DNA from: Periconia sp. R9002
Lineage: Eukaryota; Ascomycota; Dothideomycetes; Pleosporales; Periconiaceae
Assembly (NCBI GenBank): GCA_023627715.1
Contig: JAMAHW010000015.1
Location: 554,411 to 618,410 of the forward strand
Length of the DNA: 64,000 nucleotides
Direction: 5' to 3'
Below, one piece after another: positions 33,409-43,326 of this stretch (positions are counted from its first letter, which is position 1; every line of letters starts with the position of its first letter). The position numbers and the translations under genes were made by a program. The notes beneath the pieces are model-generated. The model had not been told where the DNA came from, ran no database searches, and saw nothing but the letters and a program-made list of their open reading frames with translations.

Positions 33409-35917
33409 TCATGTGGAGGAGTCTTCGGGTGTACGGTTTTTGGAGTTTTTGAAGCTGAGCTTGAATAAGCGTCGTTTCCACCTTGATGTCTTGCCTTCCT
33501 TTGTGTGCGTCCTGTCTTTCGTTGCAAGCGGTTTAGCTTCTGTTGCGTCTACAACGTCTTGCGTTGTGTCCACCTGCTCTTGGGTTGCATCCACCTCGTC
33601 CTCTGTTGCGTCCACCTCGTCTTCCGATAAGTCCACTTCGTAGTCCGAAATCTCCGCCTCGTCTTCCGTTGCCCACATCTTAGCTTCCGCATAATTCTCG
33701 CGACACAAGTGGGAATCTGGATGATCCTCCCCGAGGACAGCATCGAACCCAGCGCATGCTCTTTCGTACAGAGCAAAAGACTCGTTGTAGCGATGTTGCA
33801 TTGCGACTGCGTAGGCGAGGTTGGATACAGTTATCAGCGTGTCTGGATGCTCAAGCCCAAGCACCCTCTCTTGTATCGCCAGAGTCTGCCTGTATAACAA
33901 CTCAGCTTCCTTATACTTGCCCTGGCTGCCAAGTACAAGGCCTAAGTTATTCATAGTTACTAGCGTGTCTGGATGTTCGTGGCCAAGCACCTTTTCTTTT
34001 ATCGCCAGAGTCTGCCTGTGTAACAACTCTGCTTCCTTATACTTGCCCTGGTTGTCAAGTACAAGGCCTAAGTTATTCATAGTTCCTAGCGTGTTTTGAT
34101 CCTCTTGGCCAAGCACCTCTTCTTGTATCGCCATCGTCTGCCTATATAACAACTCAGCTTCCTTATACTTGCCCTGGTTGCAAAGTACAAGGCCTAAGTT
34201 ACTCATAGTTATTAGCGTCTCTGGATGTTCTTGGCTAAGCACCTTCTTTCTTATAGCTAACGTCTGTCTGTGTATCAATTCGGCTTCCTCGTACTTGGCC
34301 CCAGCTATCCACGCCCTCCCTACCATGCTCATGCTCTTCAGCGTTTCCACGTTCTCCTCTCCGGACACCCGTCTGAACACGTCCATCGATACTATCGACA
34401 TGTGCTCTGCTTCGCCTGCTCTTCCTTGTCGCCATGCGTACCACGCCGCCTTATACAGTAGCCGCGCCCATATTATAAGCGTCTCTGCGCTCTTGGGCCG
34501 CTGTGCTAATGCCGCTCTCGCATGGGGGAACAATGTCTGGCACTTCGCCCAGTTCTCGAATTCCCCATTGGGCAGTTCCGCGCAAAGATGAGAGATGAAC
34601 TGCTCCCTCCATCTGTCCACCTGACCGTGGTGCTCTAGCCACTTGCGCGTGGCTAGCTGCACGAGGCTGTGCATCTCGAATGTCTTTTCGTCTCTAGTAA
34701 ATTTGATGAAGGAGTAGTCACGGAGGGTGAGAATATCTTCTTCGAAACTGTCGTCGGCAGTGCTGGTTTGGCTGTGGAGCAGCGACTCCTGTATCCCTTG
34801 CCGCTCGAAGAAGCTCATAAGGGATAAGAGGTCTGCTGCTGACGGTCTCTTGTTCTGGATATGGTCGAACGAGATCTGCCATGTCAGGAGGACAGAGTTG
34901 CTGGCTGATTCGTCGCGGCGAAGGTGGCCAGCTTCGTGATTCAGTAGGCTCGTCTTTCTACTGTCACTCTGCCGGTACTGTTCCAGGTACTGCTGCACCG
35001 AGCATCTCGGCGCTCGTTCTCGGATGTATGCTGCTGCCTGCGCAAGAGCGAGCGGCATGTAATCTAACGCAGCCGCTAGCTCGGCGACGTCCTCGTGTCT
35101 GCCAACATTGTCTCCAAGCTTTTTGTGGAGAAGCGCGTGTGCAGTCGCATCGTGCATTGGCTCAATCAATATGATGTCATTGCCATCTACGAGCTGCGCC
35201 GCTGCGCTCTTTGTCCGGCTTGTCACAAGGACAGATCCATGCCTGCTTTGGGGCAGATATCTTGACAAGTGCTGCTTCAGGCTGGTACTCGAAGATGGAG
35301 AAAGCACGGTCGTATCGTCAGCGTTGTCGAGCACCACGAGCCACGGACCGTTTCTTCCATCGCGGAGCCAGTCATGCACGAGCTTAAATACGTCCGCTTG
35401 GGGGTCATTGCGGCCGTGAACCTTGACCTGCTCCGCTATCTCGCGGAAGCTCTGCTCGAGCCGGGCTGGATCGCCAGCGTGCGCCCAGAGCACCCACGTC
35501 TCTGATGACTTCTCGGCAGTGCGGTAGCAATGCTCGATGGCAAGCTGTGACTTCCTATGTTTTCTATGTTAGGTCGGCCACCAACACAAGAACTCCTACC
35601 ACTGGACGTACCCCACACCGCCGAGGCCTACCAGCGCGACTCGAGATGCTGGCGCAGCGCATCGCTTGCTTATCTGGTTGAGCAACGTTTCACGGGTGAT
35701 GAAGTCGGGATCGCGACGGAAGGGTACTAAGCACGACGGTTGTGGGGCAGTCTCGGAACGCTCTGTAGAAATGTTCATAAGCAGTTAGCGAACGTTAGCT
35801 GACCGCGAACGGGGACTTGCCGGCTGCAGCGAGATAGATGGAGCCAGAGTTGTGTCCGACTTGTAATCCCTGATTTCCGCCACCTGCGAAGGTAGCGGAG
35901 ATGCTGGGTGGTGCCAT
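33409..35917 (-). CDS. NLR receptor: N-terminal amyloid motif, NB-ARC, TPR repeats
   Basis: Three exons, complement(33409..35554, 35612..35762, 35821..35917), give 797 aa. Intron 1 needs a GC-AG donor (GCAAGT), the only choice that keeps phase. Intron 2 splits the P-loop. Residues 1 to 30 hold a pseudo-palindromic RHIM-like motif, core G-N-Q-G-L-Q-V-G-H-N-S-G at 14 to 25. NB-ARC follows: P-loop GLGGVGKS at 78 to 85, Walker B WLVVLDNADD at 154 to 163, and MPLALAQAAAYI. Kinesin-light-chain-type TPRs of 42 residues occupy about 460 to 700, then an acidic tail with repeats of the E-D-E-V-D-A-T type. In known fungal systems such NLRs sense a ligand through the repeats, oligomerise and template amyloid folding of a partner effector. 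The start at 35917 directly precedes the motif; an ATG at 35986 would add 23 residues. The HeLo partner lies 368 bases upstream on the same strand. Confidence 0.92.
33560..33660 (-). repeat. 21-base repeats encoding acidic heptads in the NLR tail
   Basis: A tandem array of roughly 21-base units (plus-strand word TGCGTCCACCTCGTC and variants) encodes SEDEVDATEDEVDAT-like heptads at the NLR C-terminus. The array is likely to be length-variable. Its role is unknown. Confidence 0.8.
33830..34335 (-). repeat. Near-identical 126-base tandem TPR-coding repeats
   Basis: Within the NLR, four successive 126-base units (about 33830 to 33956, to 34082, to 34208 and to 34335) encode repeats of the form GKYKEAELLxRQTLAIxEKV. 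The first three are highly similar at DNA level, for example the shared words TTATACTTGCCCTGG and AAGTACAAGGCCTAAGTTA. The older flanking TPRs are clearly more diverged. This pattern indicates recent amplification or concerted evolution. Confidence 0.9.
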
Positions 35918-36285
35918 TGTACGCAGCGTGACCTGATGTGCGGAGTGGTGAGGGTTTCGTGCAGACACGCAGCTGCTCTCGCTCATAAGGCTGAGCCGTT
36001 GGGGCTGGGCTGTCGGAGAGGCATAAGATAATCAGCCAGGTACGTACCCGTACACATCGTATAAGATACCAAGGATGTGAAGCCCTGCTAATAACATATT
36101 TTTTAAGGGGTTTGTTTTCAAGTTAACATATAGAGGCATTAGACCCGAACAGAAACAACAAAATACCTAAAAGAGACTGATAAGAAAGGCGGGCTTAGTG
36201 TACCTGGTATTTTCGCAATACCTAGGTACTAGTAGGTAACATACACAAGCAGCATCAGGCTGACCCTTACATATTGATACCAGCT
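35918..36285. promoter_or_regulatory. Spacer between HeLo effector and NLR
   Basis: 368 bases separate the HeLo stop codon from the NLR start, both on the minus strand. It must hold the HeLo terminator and the NLR promoter. No other gene was recognised. Confidence 0.55.
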
Positions 36286-37086
36286 TCACGTCCCCTTTCC
36301 AAAAGAGAACCCTGTCATTGTACCAGAGTTGTGACCAACCTGAAGGCCAGTGTTGCCACTGCCTGAAAATATGATGTGGTGAGACCTGGCGCCATCGTCC
36401 GTCGCCTTGGAAATTGCCTGCTCCAACAGTTTGTCCTGGGCTGTGGCAATCTCTCTCAACATAGAAATGCTTTCACCCTCGTTTGTTCCAATGGCAGAAA
36501 CCTCCGCGTCGCAGAGCTCACGCTGAGGCTGCTGGGCGGCTGGGAAAAGCTCGACCAAACTATCGACCAGCTCAGTAATATCTTCGATAAGTCGCCGGAA
36601 CTGTTTTTCTTGGTACAATGCCCATTTCGCCTTTTGCCGCATGCCAGAACGATGCTGGCGCTGGATAGCTAGCTGGCGCATCTTCTCGTGTAGTTTCGCC
36701 GTGGTCGGATCCAGGTCCGTCCGCGGGTCGTATACGACGAGGCTGTCGTCCTGCGGCGCCGTTCGACTCTTGTATCCGTTGGATACACCTTCTGCTTCCA
36801 CGAACAGCTCTACAACCTGGCCAAGCAAGGCTTCTGCATGTTTGATAGTTGCTTCTGAGCCAAAGCGCCCTCGGAGTGACACTTCATCGCGAACGTCCTC
36901 ATTTAGACCCAAAGATTTGCCCCATCTAGATAAGCGAAGTCTTGCGTTGTCAAGCTTGAGCTGGCTGGTTTGGAAGCTCCTTCCGAAAGCGCGGCCTAGC
37001 TGGACGAACTCGAAACACTCGATTGCATTGTTGAACAGGCCGGCGAGGGCGACCACACCAACGGCAAGACCAGCTGCCTCTGCCAT
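36286..37086 (-). CDS. HeLo-domain cell-death effector with C-terminal RHIM-like amyloid motif
   Basis: A single exon of 266 aa. The ATG at 37086 is preferred over an upstream in-frame GTG. Residues 1 to about 225 are a HeLo domain as in HET-S/LopB: a glycine/alanine-rich hydrophobic N-terminal helix (GLAVGVVALAGLFNNAIECF), then FVQLGRAFGRSF and LDNARLRLSRWGKSLGL. Residues 237 to 266 form a separate tail whose core G-N-T-G-L-Q-V-G-H-N-S-G (244 to 255) nearly repeats the N-terminal motif of the adjacent NLR. In characterised systems the tail converts to amyloid on contact with the activated NLR motif; the HeLo domain then inserts its N-terminal helix in the plasma membrane and kills the cell. 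Length is close to HET-S. The motif is of the pseudo-palindromic type, not the HET-s beta-solenoid type. Confidence 0.93.
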   Translation of the reverse strand: MAEAAGLAVGVVALAGLFNNAIECFEFVQLGRAFGRSFQTSQLKLDNARLRLSRWGKSLGLNEDVRDEVSLRGRFGSEATIKHAEALLGQVVELFVEAEGVSNGYKSRTAPQDDSLVVYDPRTDLDPTTAKLHEKMRQLAIQRQHRSGMRQKAKWALYQEKQFRRLIEDITELVDSLVELFPAAQQPQRELCDAEVSAIGTNEGESISMLREIATAQDKLLEQAISKATDDGARSHHIIFSGSGNTGLQVGHNSGTMTGFSFGKGT

Positions 37087-37851
37087 TGCGGTTCGTGAAA
37101 GGGGAAACACAAACGACCGTCAAAATGAAAAAGAAGGAATAGCCACGAGGAAGATATCAGGAAATGCGTGCTTGCGCCTGGCCTGGATAACAGCGGTGCA
37201 GGCGAGGGGTAAATAAGTTCCCTGCTTCCTTGTACATGCGCGTTATGACACCGGTCAACAGACTTTCAGCTGAAGCGCCTGCGGCAGCCTCGTACGGAGA
37301 AATTCGGAGTGTATCATTGCATCTGCCAAGTACCTTTTAATCTTGCGAGTTTTTTTTTTCTCTTTGTGTTGCCTTTTGAATTTGATGCTCCGGAATCTGA
37401 AGGGGTTACAATATCTGTAGTGAGGAGATATATGGACTTGCTGTTTTCGTTCCCGTGAAAGAGGTTAATCCTCATGTTCAGCCAGTTGTCCAAGTGAGTA
37501 AGTCCACATCACGCCTGGACTAGAAGATCGCCTTGAAAGTGTATCTCTTGACAGTGAACACAGGGTTCAGTGCACACTCGATGCTTGTCTAGTGGTATCC
37601 AACGCTTGTGGATGGTGTATATGAAGTCCACAGTCATATTGACTGAGCTCACTATCATCTGACCTGAGTCTTTATAGCAAATGCAAACCTTGAGCCGTCG
37701 TTTGAGTCAAATCGACGGAGAATGGTTATGTATTTGTCAGTGGAGTCCGTAGATCAGGTGCAGATTCACCCGGTTGGAGTCCATCCATATCTAGCAAGAT
37801 AGGTGGGGGGGTTCCTTGTTACTGGGCTCGTCCTTTACTTTTTACGTCAAT
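37087..37851. other. Intergenic upstream of HeLo gene
   Basis: About 765 bases between the HeLo gene start and the MED11 3' end, with no recognised gene. It should contain the HeLo promoter. Many CAGTC/GACTG and GAGTCC words occur without clear periodicity. Confidence 0.5.
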
Positions 37852-38490
37852 TCAACCATCTTTCATTTCCTGGTCGCGATTGCGATCGCCAGCGTTACCC
37901 TGTTGCCCCTCAACTCTCTCCGCTAATCCATCCACGACGCGCTTCATCCGCGCAAGAACCTCCTCACCATCCCGCTGCCTGACTCCAGCCCTCGCGTTCA
38001 ACACCCCAACGTCAAACGAGCCCAGACCGTTATTCGTCACGCTGGCCTGCGGATCGCTCTTCTTGTCCTTCGCTGCCGTTCCTCCGTCCGCGCCGTCGCT
38101 AGCTCCAGCTGACGCTCCTCCTCCCGCCGCAGCTCCAGTTCCCGGCTGTTGCACCACGCCTTTGAAGCGAACTTCGTCGGCGGGAATCACGCCGTGCTTT
38201 TCCAGCTCGTCGATTTGCGCATGTAGCGCGGTGCGAAGATCAAGTACTGACGTGTAGAATGCATTTGCGCTAGAGGAGAGGACGGTGCGACGGGCAGCGG
38301 GTGTGTCGGGGGCTCCACTGTTGCCTTCGGGCTGGATCGGCGCGTTGGTGAGTTGCGAGAAGGTGGTTGCGGCGGTGGTGAGGATGCCAGGGATGCGGTG
38401 GGAGAGGGTGGAGAGATGGCGGATCTGGGTTGCGGCGGTTTCGCGGTAGGACTGCACGGCCGGTGGCTCTGGTTGTGGTTGGGGTGCCAT
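37852..38490 (-). CDS. MED11: Mediator complex subunit 11
   Basis: A single exon of 212 aa. The N-terminal four-helix region matches fungal Med11: QIRHLSTLSHRIPGILTTAA followed by TFSQLTNAPI, then the helix NAFYTSVLDLRTALHAQIDELEKHGVIP. A glycine/alanine-rich insert and a C-terminal helix with GLGSFDVGVLNAR follow. Med11 pairs with Med22 in the Mediator head and links to TFIIH. It is transcribed away from TAF5, another RNA polymerase II factor, across about 610 bases. The Gly/Ala insert makes it longer than yeast Med11. Confidence 0.85.
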   Translation of the reverse strand: MAPQPQPEPPAVQSYRETAATQIRHLSTLSHRIPGILTTAATTFSQLTNAPIQPEGNSGAPDTPAARRTVLSSSANAFYTSVLDLRTALHAQIDELEKHGVIPADEVRFKGVVQQPGTGAAAGGGASAGASDGADGGTAAKDKKSDPQASVTNNGLGSFDVGVLNARAGVRQRDGEEVLARMKRVVDGLAERVEGQQGNAGDRNRDQEMKDG

Positions 38491-39101
38491 TGTGCGTGAG
38501 GATATATGGCTAGGTTGCGAGGAAGGTGAGGGTGGAGTGAAGCTCTTTCGATGTCGGTAGTGGGACGTGTTTGTATTGTACTAAGAAAGAAGGTAGCTAT
38601 GAAAAGCCAATGCTTGTATATTTCTGGTGTGTTTGTTGGAATGTAACGAATGGAATGACCGTCTGGCGGTGAAGTAGTAATGCGGTGTGAGGATGGGAAG
38701 ATGTAAAGGTGGAGAGGATGGCGGAGCTCAAAGCTTCCCCGCGTCAACGTTGATTGTTTGGTGTGGTGGATCGGCTTATATCAGCTTGGCAGATGGAACA
38801 TCCATGCATGTGCAGTTGCGGCTCCCATCTCTTGCACTTGCGCCTAAACTTCGCGATCCCCAACCACCACCTTGACCGTAATACAACGTCCACCAAACAT
38901 CCCACCCACCCTCCACGCGCCATTCATCGCCTCTCCGAACCCGCTGCAACTGACGGTATACCGACCCGCGAACCGACCAACCCTCCGCCCTTCCAGTCCC
39001 ACGCGACTATACCTATTTGCACCCCAAAGAGCCAAAGTTACAGAAAGACACTCGCGTGTCGCAAAGAACACTGTATAGAAAGAGTAGGAAAATAAGGAAT
39101 C
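38491..39101. promoter_or_regulatory. Divergent promoter region between MED11 and TAF5
   Basis: 611 bases separate the divergent starts of two RNA polymerase II general-factor genes. The sequence must drive both. No TATA box could be assigned with confidence. Confidence 0.5.
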
Positions 39102-41950
39102 ATGTCCGGGCCCCCTCCAGGGCCGGGCCCTGGCCGCGCCATGAGCGTAGGGAATGGTCCCCCCAGCGCTGGACTTCCGCCTCAACATGCAATGCCGCCG
39201 CAACAGAACTCAGTACCTCCGCCCGCCGGAGGTTCTTCAGTACCGCCTGCGCAGAATCTCAATCAGACTCAGAACCTCAATCAAATTGTAAGTGCGGTGG
39301 ACATTTCGTCTAGGCTCTCCTTTGTCGAACCTACCGTTTTACGTTTCTCTTGACTCACTTTCACTTTCACGTTCACTTTCGCATTCACCGCGCTGCATCC
39401 GCCTCACCCTACTCAACCCAGCCCTTGTGAGACGCTTGATCTGTATACGTCTTTTGTAGAGGGAACTTGAGAAGGAACAACAATTCTATGCGAATTTCCT
39501 TTGCTGGTTTCTGCGGCACATAACGCCCATTTCCATCCTCTTACATTGCTCTACCATTCACCCTCTACCACCTCCACCACCACCACCCATCCACAATCAA
39601 TCATGTCTTCCAATCAGCCACACTCCACATGGCGATTGGCACTACAATACAGTATCGCTGCACCGAGGTCGCCATATCTTGTATCTCCATCTTCACCGTA
39701 TTTTGTACCTGGTTCGCCGTACGCCCACCGATCCGTGTCGCCGTTGGATCAAATGTCCCCTGCCCTGGTTCGTGACAGGAACGCTTTTGATTTTATTGTT
39801 GATTTATAACAATTAGATGTGGAACAGACATAAACTGACTATCTTTAGGTTATAGAATATCTCAATAAGAAGGGCTACGTGCGCACGGAGGCTGTGCTTC
39901 GCAAGGAGTCAGAGTTGGCCGGCGCAAATGGAAACTCGCTCGTTTCTCAGAGTCTCGAGCAGGGCAGAGCTAAATACAAGAAAGCCTTCGACATGCTGCG
40001 GACATACACGGACGATGTTCTGGACGTGTACAAGCCCGAGCTCCGCAAACTCCTCTGGCCCATCTTTGTCTACTCCTTCTTGGATCTGGTCAAAGAGTAC
40101 TATATGAAAGATGCCGAAAAGTTCTTTGCCGATTACCGGAACATGTTCGAGCGCGACCATAGCGATGATGTCAAGACCCTTAGTGCACTGAAGTCTCCAC
40201 CGCATCTGACGGATAGTCGAGTAGCAAAGCTGTACCTGGAAAACAAGTATCGCATTACTATGACCATGATGCCATTCTATAACCTGGTACAATTCTTGGA
40301 ATCTAAGCAATTTGATGGTGGTCAGGTCATCACAGACTTAATAAGAGCACATATACAAATGGTGACCGTGGATCGGACAACCACAGCGGAAAAAAGCATA
40401 GCGGCCATTCTTGCAAGGGGACAGGGAGAGGACGAATTGCCTGCGGAGGATGAAGGTATCCCCGGCCACGCGCCTGGCCACCCACTCACACAACGTCATG
40501 ATCCTGATGCAGATGCATCGAGAATACGTCTTACACTTGGACCGTACCCGCAAGACCAGGATCTGCAAGATGATGTGCGTGCAGCTTTACAGGATGAAGA
40601 CGCCAAGAACGCGCCAAGACCAGGACAAACATCTTTGGTAGACGAATATGAACAGCGCATTAAACGCGAGCCCACCGACGATGTACCTTCGAGGGACATC
40701 ATTCCGATACCACCATCTTTGGCCAGAGACGTCGCGATGGAGGTCCAAAAAGTTGTTGAACACCGTGATCGGTATCGCTTGGAGAAGACAAGAACTGGCG
40801 GGGTTGGACCTGGTGTGAGCGTGACCATGTACACGTTCCATAACACGTTTGATAGGTAAATTTGGGTCAGCAGTCTCTGTGGTAGTATTTCGCTGACATA
40901 AATTGTAGTATCAACTGCATCGATTTCTCTGGCGACAACAAACTTATCGCAGCCGGCATGGCTGAGTCCTACATCCGCGTTTGGTCAATGGATGGCAGCG
41001 AGCTTACCTCAACTGTCGCTGAGAACACTCAACCGTCTTCCTCTCGTCGCTTGGTTGGACACTCGGGCCCCATCTATGCCGTCGCCTTTTCCCCGTCGAC
41101 GGTGAATCCTGATCCCAATGGGCCCCCAACGAACTCACAATGTCTACTTTCAGCATCAGAGGACAAGACTGTTCGCCTTTGGTCGCTGGACATGTGGCAG
41201 TGTCTAGTCGCGTATCGTGGCCATGACAACCCGGTATGGGATCTACAGTGGGGACCTTTTGGGCATTACTTCTTGACAGGTTCGAATGACCGCACCGCCC
41301 GACTGTGGTCGACAGATCATATCGAGCCGCTTCGTATTTATGTCGGCCATGACAACGATGTAGATTGTGTGACCTTCCATCCCAACAACCTCTACGTTTT
41401 CACTGGTTCCTGCGACAGAACGGTGCGGATGTGGCACATCTCGGGTGGAAACTGTCTGCGACTCTTTACCGGACATCCGGGTAATGTCACAGCAATTGCA
41501 TGCTCACCAGACGGCAAGACCCTCGCTAGCGGAGACGATGCCGGCAACATCATTCTGTGGACACTGGAGACGGGACGGAGGAAGAAACGTATGCGCGGTC
41601 ACGGCAAGGGAGGCATCTATTCACTCTCATGGAGTGTCGAATCGACCGTCTTGGTCTCAGCCGGTGCCGATCAGACTGTCCGTGTCTGGGACGCTATACA
41701 AGAAACGAACGAATCGGCCTCGAAAGTTGGAGACGCAGCGGCGGCTGCCAAAGCAGATGGCGCGCTCAGCACCAAGGGGGCTTCAGGCGCACCGGTTAGC
41801 GGCGTCAAGAAGTCGACAAAGGAAACGGGTGTCTCTGCGGATCAGATCAGTGCGTTCCAGACCAAGGATAGTCCGGTGTACAAGGTCACCTTCACGAGAA
41901 TGAACTTGGTGCTTGCGGGTGGTGCCTATCTGCCTAAACCTACTCGATAG
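39102..41950 (+). CDS. TAF5: TFIID/SAGA subunit TAF5
   Basis: Three exons, 39102..39287, 39849..40855 and 40909..41950, give 744 aa; phases close. The join QNLNQI to VIEYLNKKGYVRTEAVLRKE rebuilds the LisH motif (residues 57 to 90). The TAF5 NTD2 domain follows (about 96 to 234, KYKKAFDMLRTYTDDVLDVY to FDGGQVITDLIRAHIQM). From about residue 398 come six WD40 repeats with clear G-H...W-D/S-T ends (for example TGSNDRTARLWSTD, TGSCDRTVRMWHIS). TAF5 is a scaffold of TFIID and SAGA in the nucleus. The first intron is 561 bases, about ten times the local norm. Confidence 0.95.
39288..39848 (+). other. Unusually long first intron of TAF5
   Basis: The 561-base intron has donor GTAAGT and acceptor ATCTTTAG. 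It contains a C/A/T-rich stretch like a fungal promoter or leader (about 39510 to 39600) and a short ATG-initiated open stretch from 39603 (SSNQPHSTWRLALQYSIAAP within it). It may hold an alternative promoter or cassette exon; this is inference. Confidence 0.55.
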
Positions 41951-42251
41951 GATTAGGCCGCGAATGAAATGGGTCTAGCGAAACGAGAATGGCGTTGTGA
42001 ATTGGTCATTGTTTTTTGATACTCTCATATGGAGGGGAAAATTTGGAAAAACCCGAGAAGGAGCCCGCCCAGCGTGTGTGGTTTTGCTCTTCTTCTGCTT
42101 CTTAACATGTCTTCTCTCTTTTTGCAGAGCGGACATGGCAAAACACTCTTGAAAAGCCTTATTTATCCCATAGCGCAGAATTACTGGACCAATCAATCCA
42201 ATCAATTGTACAATTGCCTCTCCCATCTCCTCTAACACCTCTCCCCACATC

Positions 42252-43326
42252 TCACTCCCCCCGCAACGTCTCAGCAACAACCCTAATATCCTCAGGCGAA
42301 CACCTACAACACCCGCCCACAATCCTCGCCCCAGCCCCCCTCAACCTCCTCGTCCTCTCCACAACCCCACTCCCCGCCTTCCTCTCCCCCTCCCACTTCC
42401 TCCCCTCCGCATCCCACACCTCCCCCGAATTCGGATACACCACCAGCGGCTTCCCCGTCCTCCCCCTCATCACCTCCAACGCCTGCACCGCGACATCCTC
42501 ACCCACGCAATTCACGCCCACAGAAACCACCCCCTTACAACCTTCCAGCACCGCAAGGACGTCAGATATCTCCGTACCATCCGCAATCCGCGTCCCCGTT
42601 TCGTCCGCGCCGGTGGAAACCGTGAAACTAAACCACGCTTCCGCATCCGGGAACTCTTCGTCCAACAACGACACGAGCGCCTTCGTCTCCGTAAACGACG
42701 GGATCGTTTCAATAGCGAGCACGTCGACACCGGCACTCAACAGCGCATCGATACGTCCCCGATGGAAATCTTTAAACTGAGCCATGCTCAGTTTGTCAGA
42801 GTACGACCCTGTGTACTCGCTCCCATCGGCTAGGTACGCACCGTACGGACCTACGCTACCTGCGATTAACAAGTTTCGCTCCTCTCCCTCTTCATCTTTA
42901 TTAGAAGTGGGAAGCGTGGAGAGATACTCATCCCGCGCCTCCTTAGCAAGCTCCACGCTTTTGGCGATGAGCGCGCGGGCTTGCGATGGAGTGATGGAGA
43001 GGTGCTGAGTGAGTCCCGGCACAGAGGCTTGGTAGGATGAGGTTATGGCTATTGTTGCGCCCGCGTGGAAGTAGTCGAGGTGCGTGCGTTTGATGAGGGA
43101 GGGGGTGGTGGTGAGGAGGTGTGCGGACCAGAGGGCGCTGGAGATGTCTGGTAGGGGGTTAGTTGGGAATTAGGGAAGGGGGGGGGAGGGGGGCAGGAAC
43201 GGGCTTACCAGCGCCCAAAGTCTCGAGGTAAGTCGCTAGAGCACCGTCTAGGACTATGGGGGTGTTGGTTGATGATAGGATTGTTGAGAGTTTGGGGTTT
43301 GGCTTTGAAGGAGGTGGTGGTGCCAT
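42252..43326 (-). CDS. Homocysteine S-methyltransferase
   Basis: Two exons, complement(42252..43147, 43209..43326), give 337 aa with a 61-base intron. The ATG at 43326 is chosen; an in-frame ATG at 43437 would add 37 residues that look like leader. The fold begins IVLDGALATYLETLGA. Zinc-binding cysteines are Cys253 in GVNCVG and Cys319/Cys320 in IVGGCCRCSP. The GSVGPYGAYLADGSEYTG block is also characteristic. This family (yeast Mht1/Sam4) transfers methyl groups from S-methylmethionine or S-adenosylmethionine to homocysteine, making methionine. All metal ligands are present. It is convergent with TAF5 at about 300 bases. Confidence 0.94.

Noticed and set aside
33830..34335. Regularly spaced direct repeats resembling an array
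   Set aside because: The 126-base period matches a 42-residue TPR unit in an open NLR frame. There are no short spacers as in CRISPR and the host is eukaryotic.
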